Made by a program: the position numbers and the translations under genes. Under the pieces are notes generated by a model. It ran no database searches. It saw only the letters and a program-made list of their open reading frames with translations, and was not told where the DNA came from. This document shows, one piece after another, positions 22,561-34,056 of a stretch of 64,000 nt of DNA; position 1 is the first letter of the stretch, and the number at the start of each line of letters is the position of its first letter. Source of the DNA: Bretschneidera sinensis (Eukaryota; Streptophyta; Magnoliopsida; Brassicales; Akaniaceae); assembly GCA_023935145.1 (NCBI GenBank), contig CM043702.1, forward strand, positions 79,422,320-79,486,319, given 5' to 3'.

Positions 22561-22965
22561 TCGACTACCAACCGACACCTAATTGTTTTTCTCGATTTTC
22601 AAGCATTTTTCATGCCCAAATTCAATTTTCTTTATATTCAAACAACATTTAAGAGTTTTAATTGATACATTGTGTTATAATCATTATTAAACACTATTGA
22701 TTCAATTAAATGACAAAAACATAGTATTTTAACTAGTCACTTAATCAAATAACCACAATCAATATTCTAAATCATGTTTCTACAAATATAGATTGCATTC
22801 CATGTGAGCATGCAAATAAAACCTAATATTACCATCCAGCATCATGTGAATCAATTATGCATATTATCTTTATTGCTAAAATCATAGACCTTAGCATGTT
22901 TTCTATCATACCTTTTTCAATCATAGATTAAAACTGTAATTAGGGTTCTAAACCCAATCTATGGT

Positions 22966-22978
22966 GGCTCTGGTACCA
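22966..22978 (-). promoter_or_regulatory. Initiator-Met-type primer-binding site
   Basis: Minus-strand TGGTACCAGAGCC, one base from the plant tRNA-iMet PBS (TGGTATCAGAGCC), two bases inside the LTR at 22981. It defines a minus-strand retroelement 5' end. Confidence 0.75.
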
Positions 22979-22980
22979 CA

Positions 22981-23473
22981 TGTAGGATTTAAATAGTATC
23001 CTTAATCCCTAGAATCATCATAGAAGAGTAGAGAACACCTAATATATTACACATAGAAAGAATACATACCTTGCTTAGGATTCATTTGATGACGCATCAT
23101 AATCTTCAATCAATCACAAGGAATAAATCCTTAGCAAGGCAATAAATGTTTCTCCTCCTTGTACATTAGCCTTAATGGGTAAGGATAAAGCTTAGGTGTA
23201 GAGAATGATGTAATCTTTTAGGTTGAGAATAGGAAGAGGGACTAACTGATACATTATAATGATCCAATGGCCCACCCATTACAGACCCATTGGTCAACTA
23301 AAGTCTACACTAGGTAGCTCTTATTAGACACATTAAAGTATTAGATCTATGATAAATACATTGCTCTATTGGACTCACTTTAAGTCTCACTTAACACCAA
23401 CACTTAACCCATTTGTAAAAAAAGCCATTAAACCCCAATTAATGTAAGCCCATCATTTGGAATGATTCTAACA
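22981..23473 (-). repeat. 5' LTR of a minus-strand retroelement
   Basis: On the minus strand it begins TGTTAGAATCATTCC and ends AAATCCTACA, 493 bp, with TG/CA ends and the PBS immediately downstream. Leader sequence follows to about 22560. No second LTR was seen, so the element is truncated. The start pattern is usual for copia elements. Confidence 0.68.
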
Positions 23474-23670
23474 TATAATTTTGCCTTTCTTCGGTGATAT
23501 AACAATGCATAATGATTAGACAATGCCTCCAATTCCTCCAATTGTTCTGGACCACCATATATGTAAAAGCATCGATCAAATGTCACTTACTCGTATTGAT
23601 CTTCATCACCTTCTTGTTTAGTGTCTCCTGGATTCTGCTCAACTTCAATACTGGTCTCGATGAAGATTGA
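23474..23670 (-). other. Possible short coding remnant, unrecognised
   Basis: On the minus strand a frame with one TAA encodes EVEQNPGDTKQEGDEDQYE (ending at 23591), then after the stop YGGPEQLEELEALSNHYALL to about 23480. A TAG acceptor-like site at 23671-23673 and a GTAAGT at 23590 bracket the first part. Composition looks coding, but I recognise no family. The LTR at 23473 truncates it. Confidence 0.28.
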
Positions 23671-23749
23671 CTATAAATACAATTATACTTCAAGTTTTAT
23701 AAACTGGTAATTGTATTTTACCGTTCAAGAAATATAACTGAAATCATGA

Positions 23750-25480
23750 GAATTTTTTTCTTAACATGTAAATTTAAATCTTATGTATAAATTATTTTTT
23801 GAATTAAATCAGAAAAACACATTGTGTTAAGTCCAGAGTGAAGCTACATGCCAATCCCCCTAAACTTATGAAAAATTTACACTTGACTTGTGGACTTCTC
23901 CCTTGCCTAATGCTTGCCTATACGTGGCCCTTAAATTGCATATTTCAATTCATTTGATCATCTATTCTAGTGTTTTTGTTTTGTTTTATTCTTTCGCTTT
24001 TTTTTATGAAAAAAAATGGGCACCTTAATGAAAGAAAAAAAGGGTAGGCCTATTATCACCGTATTTGGATGTAACTCAAACCCAAGATTAATGGAAATAA
24101 AGAATATAACGGAAAAAATGGATAAAATAGATGGTAGAATCTTTAAATTCTTTGGATTTCCATTTTTTAATAAGATCAAAGATGAATGATTAAACAAACA
24201 AAGACTTTTAAAACTAACGGAAAAATAAAGCATCAATTTATTTATTTATTTTAAATGAATAAAACACCAATTTAGAGACAGCATCAACTTAAAAACGATA
24301 TTATTTACTAGAGAAGATCTTCAACTTACGAAGTAAGCTTTTTTTATTTATTTATTTAGATTTAACATTTTACTAATTATTATTCGTTTTCTTAGAATTT
24401 GTTTTTGTCAAATATTTATGTTTTTTTTTTTGCATAAATAGCTACTTGTGTATATTAAAATAAAAAAATAAAAAATTTAACTTAGACTCAATAACTGACG
24501 AGTTTTATAAGGTAGTGTACAACTTAAATAAACCATATGGATGTTTATAAAATTAAGTATAAAAATGTTAATGATTTTTCTTGATTAATCATGCCCCAAT
24601 ATAAAATTCTTGACTTCTTCCCTAATCATGTTATCGTTTAATTTGATTTTGTTAAATTTTTTAATGTTTGCAAGCAGTATATGGGATGTATATGCAATTT
24701 TATACTCCATTTCATTCCATAATTTTAGTTCACTTTCTGTTTACACAAAATTTAACGCAAATATTCTTTTGTCCAAAAGACCCTTCAAACATGAAATTAG
24801 TTAAATTAAATACATTTGAGTCTCCACAAGAGCTATGCCTTCGACCTAAAAAGAAGAAATCTAGGGTGTATTTGTAAAATCAATTTTATATCTCAATTAA
24901 AGAAAGTATGCATACAATAATAAAACATCTATTTTAGAAAAACATGATTAAAAATTTAACAGAAAATGATATGTTTTGAAAACTAAAAATATAATTATAT
25001 TTCTGACTAAACTTGAGGGATGTTATAATTTATCCTTATTATTTTTATGTTATTATAGTTTTTTTTTTCGTGGATATTATTTTTGCAACGTAATGATTTC
25101 TTGCTTGGAGTAAAATGTGATCGATTTGATTACAATATAATCATTATTGCCATAATAAGGAAAATGATTTACGTATTACCTTTCTCTTTTGAGTTATACT
25201 ATAAGTTAGGTTTCAGTCCTTACACAATAAATTGATAAGACGGGTAAAACTTATCAACCTGTTATTAGCAATATAAAGCGATTAATCCAAGTCTTGTTTT
25301 GGAATGACTTTATGGTAATAGTCCAAATAATGGAACTCATTAGTCAATTCACTCAATCGTCCTTATTGGATGCTAAATCATAATCCATAGTTAACAACAT
25401 AGCATCAAATTCAACATTGAAAGATACCTTAGATTGACATTAATTCTGAAATCATAGCTGCCAAATCCATCAATTTCTTG
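23750..25480. other. AT-rich intergenic sequence, no gene seen
   Basis: Long A/T runs and short frames only. ACATTTGAGTCTCCACAAGAGC near 24812 and similar islands give no recognisable product. I see no LTR ends, inverted repeats or RNA genes here. Confidence 0.5.
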
Positions 25481-25493
25481 TTGACACTTGCAG

Positions 25494-25774
25494 ATTCTTT
25501 TTGGTACAGCAGAAAAAAAGAAAGAGATGAAAATGGAACTAAAGATATTTTTTGATACATTATGTGATAAAATTTTGCTTATTTTGACTAAAGAATGGCT
25601 TGCAATCTTTGCTGCCTTCACATGGAAAGTTCACGCCTATGTGGGAAAAGAAATTGCAAATTTGTTTGAGAGAGAGGAATCAATTAAAGTTTTGTTGAAT
25701 AATTCCATTGAAAATCCAACCCGGCAGCTCATTAGTTCTGCATTTTCAAAACCAACAACAATTCTGATTTCTAG
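25494..25774 (+). other. Candidate orphan exon, unrecognised
   Basis: A 281-bp open block bounded by a strong acceptor (ACACTTGCAG at 25484-25493) and a donor (CTAG/GTACGG at 25775). It encodes a mixed basic and hydrophobic peptide including LTKEWLAIFAAFTWKVHAY and ENPTRQLISSAFSKP. The length is not a multiple of three (phase 2). It may be the remnant of a host gene, but I recognise no family and found no neighbouring exon. Confidence 0.35.
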
Positions 25775-25779
25775 GTACG

Positions 25780-26142
25780 GTTTGAGTTTGATTTTAAGTT
25801 TAAATAATTTAAATTGATTTAAAACCAATCCCAAACAACTTCATTAAAATCAACTAAAAATGGATAATTATATTTGGCCCATTTACCAAACTTTGGCATG
25901 TGATTTGCCAATTTTGAATGGCCGTATCCAATTCAAGGAGAAAAATGTGAACTGTGCCATAATGTAGAACTTGAATCGCCAATGGAAACTTTCTTTTTTC
26001 TGGTATAATACCAACTTATAAAGATTTAAAGACTTCGAGACGAAATTGATGGCAAGTATTATACAATATTTTAACTAAAATTTTACACATTCCAAAATCA
26101 AACATAAAGAAAAAGAAACATTCATGTGAAATTTTTATGTCA
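25780..26142. other. AT-rich sequence, no gene seen
   Basis: No reading frame or repeat of note. Ends at the breakpoint of the segment shared with 43788-44170. Confidence 0.4.
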
Positions 26143-26540
26143 ACATCATACAAATAGGATTTAAAGAAATTTAGAAAAACTTTTATAAAAGAAAAAGAAA
26201 TTTAGAAAACCTAGACCAACAAGCTTGACTGTGTACTGTTTGGCTTAGTTCTTTTGGTGTATGGATTATCAGTAAAATTAAGATCTATTTAATATTTGAT
26301 AAAACAATAATAAAATAGTTATTCCGAAAAAAGTAGTTTTTTTTATTAAATTAATATATAGTTTTCAGAATAGGGCTTCGTCTTGCTAGAAGTTTCACTA
26401 TTATCAACCTCACAAATCTCTCGTTATAATGTGTGCTCATTACATAGAGAGTATTTATAAGAAACTTAAAACGCTCGAATTAGAGTTTTCGTCTTGCTAC
26501 AAAACCACGGCTATTCATAGGCCCAAGCTCACCAGGCAAC
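26143..26540 (-). repeat. LTR fragment shared with the copia element at 43788-44251
   Basis: Collinear with 43788-44170 from ACATCATACAAATAG to CCCAAGCTCAC, then diverging. In the right-hand copy it is continuous with the copia polypurine tract and LTR start (44251), so this is a partial LTR of the same family in the same orientation, lacking the U3 start. It abuts an unrelated copia fragment at about 26545. Confidence 0.75.
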
Positions 26541-26550
26541 AAAAAACTTG

Positions 26551-27229
26551 CGGTTAATCAAAGTCAGTTATTATCTGATACAGAACAATATAAGCGTTTA
26601 GTTGGGAAATTGAATTAATTGACAATTACTAGACTTGATATTTCATTTACAACAAGTGTGGTTAGTCAATTCATCGATGCTCCGCAAACTAGTTATTGGG
26701 ATGCTGTTATTCGTATTTTGAGATATCTTAATAGTGCATCTGGTTGTGGTTTACTTTATCAAAACTATGGTCATACTCAAATTGAGGGTTATACTAATGT
26801 GGATTGGGCAGGTTCTCCATGTGATAAGAGGTCCACTACTTGATATTGTGTGTTTTTTGGAGGTAATTTAGTATCATGGAAGAGTAAAAAGCAAACTGTG
26901 GTGGCTAGATTGATGGCTGAGTCTGAATACAAAGCAATAACGCATACTACCTATGAGATGGTTTGGCTAAAACAATTATTAGTGAAACTTGGGATATTAA
27001 CTAGCCAAGTCCTATGAGCTTGGTATGTGACAATCAAACAGTTATTCATATTGCAAATAATCCAGTATTTCATGAGAGAACTAAACATATTGAAGTTAAT
27101 TGTCATATTGTTCGAGAAAAGCTTATGCAAAATATGATCAGTACTGGACATGTGAAGTCAGTAGATCAGTTATCAGATTTATTTACTAAACAATTGGATG
27201 GTTCTCGAGTTAGATTTATTTGTAACTAG
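26551..27229 (+). pseudogene. Ty1/copia RT-RNase H end remnant
   Basis: Carries the copia RT/RNase H boundary pattern: YKRLVGKLNxLTITRLDISF, then [71 protein letters not shown] and the C-terminal HIVREKLM with [14 protein letters not shown]. Several in-frame stops and one frameshift (near 27000) interrupt it. Upstream RT, integrase and gag are missing. It is followed directly by a polypurine tract and LTR, so it is the 3' end of a truncated plus-strand element. Confidence 0.88.
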
Positions 27230-27256
27230 TTGGTTGCATATGATATTTATACTCCA

Positions 27257-27268
27257 ACTTGAGGGGGG
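27257..27268 (+). promoter_or_regulatory. Polypurine tract
   Basis: AACTTGAGGGGG directly precedes the LTR start at 27269. This is the copia PPT where plus-strand DNA synthesis is primed. Confidence 0.75.
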
Positions 27269-27440
27269 TGTTGAGAATCCTATTAGGAATCCTAAATCTT
27301 GTCTAGTTTATGTTCATCTTATCTAATTGATGTCTCATAGTCCTATTAGATTTGATATTCATAAGTCTATATATTGGACAGCTAAATTGTATTCAAATCA
27401 ATCAATAATATATAATTCTTTTCAATTCTTCTTGTTAACA
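27269..27440 (+). repeat. 3' LTR of the copia remnant
   Basis: TGTTGAGAATCC ... CTTGTTAACA, about 172 bp with TGTT/AACA ends and a TATATATTGG box near 27370. Short LTRs of this size occur in several plant copia lineages. The 3' boundary is inferred from the inverted termini. Confidence 0.65.
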
Positions 27441-27474
27441 ATATTTTTCCACATTTTATTTGTAAACTAATCTC

Positions 27475-27900
27475 AAATTATATAAACACACATATATAGA
27501 GCAAAGATCAATCGACACGTGGTGTACGAATAACAATGTTTTACACCACTCCATAATTTTTTGAATATATCAAAACCGACCGTTTGATTTAATCATCTAT
27601 TCCTGTAAATCATGCATGCAAAATTGCACATCAATCATATATGTATTTAATCTATATAGCTCGTTAAATTGAACCTGTTAACTCTGTTCAATTTTAGCAA
27701 CATATATGAAATACACATAAATATCTAATTGATGTGAAATTTTGCTTGCATGATCTACACGAATTGAAGATTAAATCCAATGGTCGGTTTCATAAAATAT
27801 AGATTATACAAAAAAATTATAGATAGGTGTAAGATACGTTATTCTTACATTTGGTGTCAATTGATCTTTGGTCACATATATATTATAAACTAATCTTAAG
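27475..27900. mobile_element. Foldback (MITE-like) palindromic repeat
   Basis: A nearly complete imperfect palindrome. Left arm from about 27498 (GCAAAGATCAATCGACAC) pairs with the right arm ending near 27877 (the reverse complement starts ACCAAAGATCAATTGACAC). Pairing continues inward through ATTTTTTGAATATAT, ACCGACCGTTTGATTTAATC and ATCATGCATGCAAAATTGCAC to a centre at about 27682 (GAAC-loop-GTTC). The related words AAACTAATCTCAAATTATAT and AAACTAATCTTAAGTTATAT flank it in direct orientation. No coding. Confidence 0.7.
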
Positions 27901-28346
27901 TTATATATAAAAACTTTTATTATATATAGTTTTTAGAAACACAATTTTAGGTTTTCTTAAGTAGGATTGACTGTAAGATTAATTTTACAATTTTGTTTAT
28001 TCTAAAACTTTTGTTTAAAGTATTCTCTTGTCTCTGTCCCTCAAAAAAAAAGTTTTATATTTCCTCAAGTCAACTTATATCCTATTTAATTTTCAAAAGG
28101 CACACTTTAAATATATTTATAAGCTTAAATTATATTCCCGCATGCTTATCAAAAATTAATTATATCCCTGCATATGTGCAGAGGCTATGCTAGTGTAGTT
28201 TGTTGGCCTTGAAAGTAAACTTTTGTCCTAAAATAAGTTAAAAGCTGTTTGACTACAGAAAATCATGATGGGCTTCAAATTTAAACATTGAACTGAAAAA
28301 GTGGCTAAACTGTTGCTCTTTGAAGTGGCATGTAGATAAACATTAC
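27901..28346. other. Region beyond the 3' break of HAK/KUP copy B
   Basis: AT-rich. The next HAK/KUP exon (which would follow ...FHKAIPG) is not found here nor anywhere to 27440, so the gene stops between exon 7 and the foldback element. No other gene seen. Confidence 0.55.
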
Positions 28347-30797
28347 CTGGGATGGCCTTGTGGAAGCTACTCTGAAGTTCCATTCTGTGCTGCGAAAGAT
28401 AAGCAGCTTCGCCCATGTATGCCAGAATTAAACACGGATAAACAACTCCTGTAAATGCAATCTGTTATGCACCAAAACCAAGAAAAGTACATTATTTGAG
28501 GAAATGAGACATATGAACCAGATGATTATTAAGTCTTACTTCATAGACATGCAGAAAAAACTCATGTTTCTTTATAATTGATTATTACAATTAAAGGAGA
28601 TGACTTCAGAAAAACTTTTTTTTTTTGTAAGTGACTCCAGAAAGTAAAACTTAACAACAAGAACATTCACAATAAGCCGTTCCATAAGCTTTCAACACAC
28701 ATAAAAGCACCACAAGATGATAAAAGACAATAAAATACCCTAATGGAAAGTTTGGAGAAATGGCCAAGATCAGCAAACATAGCTTCTGTACCTGATAAAG
28801 CAATTTAAAAATTTTCAGCCTTATGGAAAGAGAAATCTGCCATTGTAACATAATAAGTTTGCGGGGATTTGCCGTAAAACCAACCAGTAATACAAAGAAC
28901 AATGCCTCCAAGGGCACTCCATCCATCTTTTCCAGCTTTTCTGAAAAAATTATAGATATAGTAGGGTGACAGAGCATGAACAACACGAGGGTTCCAATGG
29001 AATATGTTGTAAATGCCAATTCCACCAATGCAGAGAAGCCATGCTATCAGAATGGGAGCAAAAAGAAACCCAACTCTGTGTGTTCCATAATGCTGAAGAG
29101 CCAAAAGGCCCACCAAGATAATGCAGGCAGGAATGAGCACCGTAAAATCTGGTGTAAATAAACATCTCAGAGGAAAATCGTTTTAGTAAAAACTATAACA
29201 AAATGGTTATGAAAGAATCTGAACAGAAAATAACTCAAGGCAGCTATATAGCTCTGGAGAAAGGAGAAACAGTGTTAACAAAATAAGCTTTTGATCCGTA
29301 TATATGGATCCAATTCCACAATATTTTGCTGCATGTTTTTTTTTCAATTTCTTTGCACAACATTCAATAACCAAGAAAGTCACAGGAAAGGAAAATAAAG
29401 TATTAAGTCTGATAATTAACACATTCGACCACAAGTAATTACTAAATGTCAAGTATTCATTTCTAAGACAGCACTTATGGGAATTGGTTGAAGTATTAAT
29501 AAGATAATACATCAGACTTACTCTCAGGCAAATGCGGGACCTTAATTTTGATTCCATAAACAGCAGAAAGAACTGCAGAATGAAACCAAGGAAACTGAAG
29601 GAATGAGCAATTACAGAAAGGTGCAAAGAAAAGGAATATAATGTTAATCTATCTCCAAAATAAAGGTATTTTAAAGTCCTATGTGATCTGATTAGGTACC
29701 AGACATTGTTGGAGTAAGGATTCCATCACCAATAACCATGCTAGTCCCTAAAAGAACAATTAGCAGCAAGACAACACGAGAACTGTGATACTTCTTGAAG
29801 AATTCCTTTATAAGTAAGCTAGTTACTGTCTCCTTAGTAGATGTTTCAGAGTTGTAACAAGATGTACACTCATGCTCAGCATTGTAGTTCTTCAAAAGAC
29901 CCATCTTTGATTGTCGACAGAGCAACGAATACAGAGCAAAGGTTCCACCTGCATAAGATCGGCTTTTTTATGACAGATTAAAAGAAAGCGGTTTCTCACA
30001 TATGACAAAAATAATAAACAGTGTTTTGAGTTGTTATCACCTTCACCATTGTCATCTGCTCCTAACACAAAGACAACGTACTTGAAAAGCGGGATGATAG
30101 TCAAAGTCCAAAATATTAAAGAAAGTACCCCAAGAATCTCATGGTCCTCTTGGTAACGATGTAAACTCCCCGAGAATGTGCTTGTATATACATAGATAGG
30201 GGATGTGCTTAGATCCCCATAAACAACTCCAAAACTCTGATACGCAAGACATAGAGTGGTCCTATAAAATTTCTGCCAGTAGCACAAACCAAATAGGTCT
30301 TACAATCTTTAAAAACTTAAATGGTGACTAAAATTCTGTAGATAATTATGGTAAAAAAAAATACGAGGCCACTTGATCAAGGAAGAAATAAAAAAAAATA
30401 AACAAAGTTCAGAGGAACAAGTACTTTAGAATAAAATGAAAAATAAAAAGTCAAAATAGGGTGACGATTCTTTTGGCACCACTAAGAAAAGGCGAGAACC
30501 ATGCAATTCAACCTATATGTTAGATTTCAATTTATCTTGTTCTGTCTAAGCAACCAAAAACCGCAAATTTAACATAATATTGTAGAGCAATGATACACCA
30601 AGCAAAGGAGCAACTCAGGATTTAGTGTTTCTCTATAAGAGAAGTAATAGCTAGAGCCAAATGGCAATAGAGAAATTAAAACATAGAAAATAAGATAGAA
30701 AAAATCAAAATAGTAAACAATTACGGACAAAAACATAATTTAAATCGATTAATAAGAAGAAAAATACTAATATAAACCAGAAACCAAGGTGCAAATG

Positions 30798-31347
30798 TGA
30801 TGCAGGAGGATCTGAGTCAGATGATGCTGAGTTGTCAGATAGTACTTTGTTGGCACTAAGGTACCTAGAGTTGGCAGATCAGCGCAAAACTGGCAGGTGG
30901 ACTACCTAGAACGGGCCATGAGCTCAGATCGGGCCCCGGAAGACCTTAGTCTGATTAGAAACGGGCTTCCGAGCAAAACTTGGGCTTTTAGCCTTAAGAA
31001 TCATCATTTTTAAGCCAAAAAACAACATTTAAGCCCTCAATTTGGTAGTTTTTCAGTTTTTAGGAAACATTTTATTTTTATTTGCAATTACTTTCAGTTT
31101 TTAGGAAACTTTTTTATTTTTATTTGCAATTACTTCAAATTCGGCCTTAATTTAATTTTCCTATTTTAGTTTGACCTTATAAATAAGGTTTTAGGCTTTA
31201 GTAAACATTATTATTGAGTTGCATAATTTTGAATAAAATTCAGAGTTTCTCTGTTTTTTAGGGTTTCTTCTCTTGTGTTATTTTCTTCCCTGTGAATTAT
31301 CTGTTGAAAACTAGCCTGCAGACTAATCGCTATTCTGCCCGGCATCA
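30798..31347 (+). repeat. 5' LTR of the intron-1 gypsy element
   Basis: 550 bp, TGATGCAGGAGG ... CCCGGCATCA. TATAAATAAGG at about 31181 is a good TATA box. It contains the C-terminal end of the element's coding frame, as the 3' LTR does. Differs from the 3' LTR mainly by transitions. Confidence 0.95.
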
Positions 31348-31349
31348 GT

Positions 31350-31361
31350 TGGTATCAGAGC
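31350..31361 (+). promoter_or_regulatory. tRNA-iMet primer-binding site
   Basis: TGGTATCAGAGC, exact match to the 3' end complement of plant initiator tRNA-Met as used by many gypsy and copia elements, two bases after the LTR. Confidence 0.92.
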
Positions 31362-31373
31362 TTCAGCATCTTC

Positions 31374-33659
31374 TTGGGTGAGATTTCATCAGTTTCCATG
31401 GTTGGTGGTCGTGGTCGTCGCGGGCAGGTTCCGAACGAGGAAGCCCCACACTGTGATCGTAACGTTCAGGATGCGATGATTGAGGATTTACAGAGGCAAG
31501 TCGCAGAGTTAACCCAGCATCTAGTGGCACGGAATTTCGGTGATCGTGAGAAAGAAGATCACGATTCCGATTCCAGTTTCGAAAACCTGTATCACAGTCC
31601 AGGTCGATTCAGGGAGCATCGTGGTCAGGAGGATCGTTATGGAGACCTCGGATTCAGAGCGGATCTGCCCGAGTTTTTTGGTACGTTACAGGCCGAAGGA
31701 TTCGTCGATTGGTTGAATGAAGTAGAACGTATTTTTTAGTATAAGGAAGTCCCAGATCGTGTCAAAGTAAAACTGGTTGCCATCAAACTCAAAGGCAGAG
31801 CATCTGCGTGGTGGAAGCAGTTAAGGCATTCACGCGACCGGCAGGGCAAAGCCAAGATCACTAATTGGGAGAGGATGAAGAAGAAGATAAAGGCTCACTT
31901 CTTTCCTTTCGGCTACACTCAAACCCTATTTCAGCGACTTCATTCGTTGAGGCAAGGCACGAGATCAGTTGATGATTACACAGAGGAGTTCTATCAATTG
32001 ATAGCCCGAAATGATTTATCTGAGATAGAAGAGCAGATGGTGGCAAGGTATTTGGGGGGATTATGACAGCCCCTGCAGGATGTCCTCAGCCTTCACTCGC
32101 TGTGGACCGTTTTTGAAGCATACCAGTGTGCACTTGCGGTGGAAAAACAGCAGAACAGGAGGCCAATGAACCGCATCAGCGATCAAAGCAGTCGGCCAGT
32201 TCGCCCTCAAGAATTTCGTCCTGCCCAGCAGCCACCCCAAGGTAACCCTAGCTCAAATATTAGATGTTTCAGATGTGGTGAACAGGGACATAAATCGGCT
32301 GAGTGCAAGAAGCCTGCTAGTCATAAGGGCACAAATCTCCTGATTGAGGACGACGGGGTAGACAAAACTGAGGAGATTGGAGAGCCTATATATGATGATG
32401 ATGAAGATGGAGATGTGTTGTATAGGGATGGCCATGAGACCTTGGTTGTTCGTAAAAGTTTACTAACCCCCAAGGGCGATACAGGGGACAATTGGTTGAT
32501 GACCAATATTTTCCACACGACCTGTACAGTTGCAGATAAAGTTTGCAAGATGATCATTGACAGTGGTAGTTGCGAGAACGTAGTGTCTGAAGAGGCTGTC
32601 CAAAAATTGCAGTTGAAGATAGATTGTCATCCCAAGCCGTATAAATTGTTGTGGTTGAATAAAGGCAGTGAGGTAACAGTAGATAGGCGATGCTTAGTAT
32701 CTTTTTCGATTAGTAGAAAATATTTTGATAATGCTTGGTGTGATGTTGTGTCTATGGATGCTTGTCATGTATTGTTAGGCAGACCTTGGCAATATGATCA
32801 TAGTGTTATCCATGATGGGCGGAAAAATACCTATTCCCTTAGCATCAAAGGGAAAAAGATTGTGTTGGCACCTCGTCGGGAAAGAACCATTCCTACCCCG
32901 GTAGCCAATAATACTAATATACTTTCTATGTCCAGGTTTTTAGCTGAGATTGAGCGTGGAGACGTGGCCTATACTCCGCTGCCTTATGGGAATATTGTAG
33001 CAGACATGAATCCAGATTTACCAGTAGAGGTGCATTAGCTGCTGGCAGAATTTTCTGACTTGATACCAGATGATCTTCCTCCTGGGTTGCCGCCTGATTT
33101 TTAAAAAGTGTTCGAGGTAAACTATGATGCATCTGGGGTTGGTATTGGTGGTATCCTGAGTCAGGAGGGGCACCCCATAGCTTTTTTCAGTGAGAAGCTA
33201 TCAAGATCAAAGAAGAAGGTTCAGAGCGATAGTCATCATCGTCAGGTACTTTTTGATGTTGGTGATTTTGTTTGGGCAGTATTAACTCGCGATCATTTTC
33301 CCGTGGGAGAGTATAATAAGATTAAGGAGCGAAAGATTGGACCTTGTGAGATCCTGCAAAAGATCAATGATAATGCCTACAGACTACGCCTACCCTGTCA
33401 TTTGAGAACTTCTGATGTCTTTAATGTGAAACACCTGAGTCCTTGTTTTGGGGATTCCGATGAGGCTATTGTGAACTCGAGGACGAGTTCTTTCCAACCC
33501 GGGGCGACTGATGCAGGAGGATCTGAGTCAGATGATGCTGAGTTATCAGATAGCACGTTGTTGGCACTAAGGTACCTAGAGTTGGTAGATCAGCGCAAAA
33601 CTGGCAGTGGACTACCTAGAACGGGCCATGAGCTCAAATCAGGCCCCAAAAGACCTTAG
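31374..33659 (+). pseudogene. Gypsy gag-protease with fused RNase H and integrase C-terminal fragments
   Basis: One reading frame runs throughout, broken by TAG (31737), TGA (32064), TAG (33036) and TAA (about 33102). Gag: coiled DLQRQVAELTQHL, core [30 protein letters not shown] pattern. CCHC knuckle CFRCGEQGHKSAEC (about 32269-32310). Protease with MIIDSGSCENVVS and LLGRPWQYD. At 33100 the frame jumps from LPPGLPPDF (just before RT) to FEVNYDASGVGIGG (start of RNase H), so the RT is deleted. Near 33215 it jumps from KLSRSKKK to FDVGDFVW, the integrase C-terminal region, ending KHLSPCFGDSDEA. Both deletions keep frame. Catalytic RT, RNase H and integrase centres are absent, so it is non-autonomous. 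Confidence 0.9.
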
Positions 33660-34056
33660 TCTGATTGGAAATGGGCTTCTGAACAAAACTTAAGCTTCGA
33701 GCTTTAAGCATCGTCATTTTTAAGCCAAAAAACGACGTTTAAGCTCTCAATTTGGCAGTTTTTCAGTTTTTAGGAAACTTTTTATTTTTATTTGCAATTA
33801 CTTTCAGGTTTTAGGAAACTTTTTATTTTTATTTGCAATTACTTCAAATTCGGCTTTAATTTAATTTTCCTATTTTAGCTTGACCTTATAAATAAGGTTT
33901 TAAGATTTAGTAAACATTATTATTGAGTTGCATAATTTTGAATAAAATTCAGAGTTCCTCTGTTTTTTAGGGTTTCTTCTCTTATGTTATTTTCTTCCCT
34001 GTGAATTATCTGTTGAAAACTAACCTGTAGACTAATCACTATTCTGTCCGGCATCA
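33509..34056 (+). repeat. 3' LTR of the intron-1 gypsy element
   Basis: 548 bp, TGATGCAGGAGG ... TCCGGCATCA, preceded by CAACCCGGGGCGAC rather than a clean polypurine run. The AAATG duplication follows at 34057. Confidence 0.95.

Larger units (their letters stand above)
30798..34056 (+). mobile_element. Internally deleted Ty3/gypsy element in HAK/KUP intron 1
   Basis: LTRs at 30798-31347 and 33509-34056 with 6-bp termini TGATGC/GCATCA. Target duplication AAATG at 30793-30797 and 34057-34061; the empty site is visible in copy A (about 1002-1006). PBS for tRNA-iMet at 31350-31361. Gag and protease are present, while most of RT, RNase H and integrase is missing. Oriented opposite to the host gene. 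Being absent from copy A, it was inserted after the duplication, or copy A descends from the uninserted allele. Confidence 0.96.

Noticed and set aside
28651..29165. Several overlapping minus-strand frames read as separate proteins
   Set aside because: They are HAK/KUP exons 5 and 6 read through introns, plus frame shadows.
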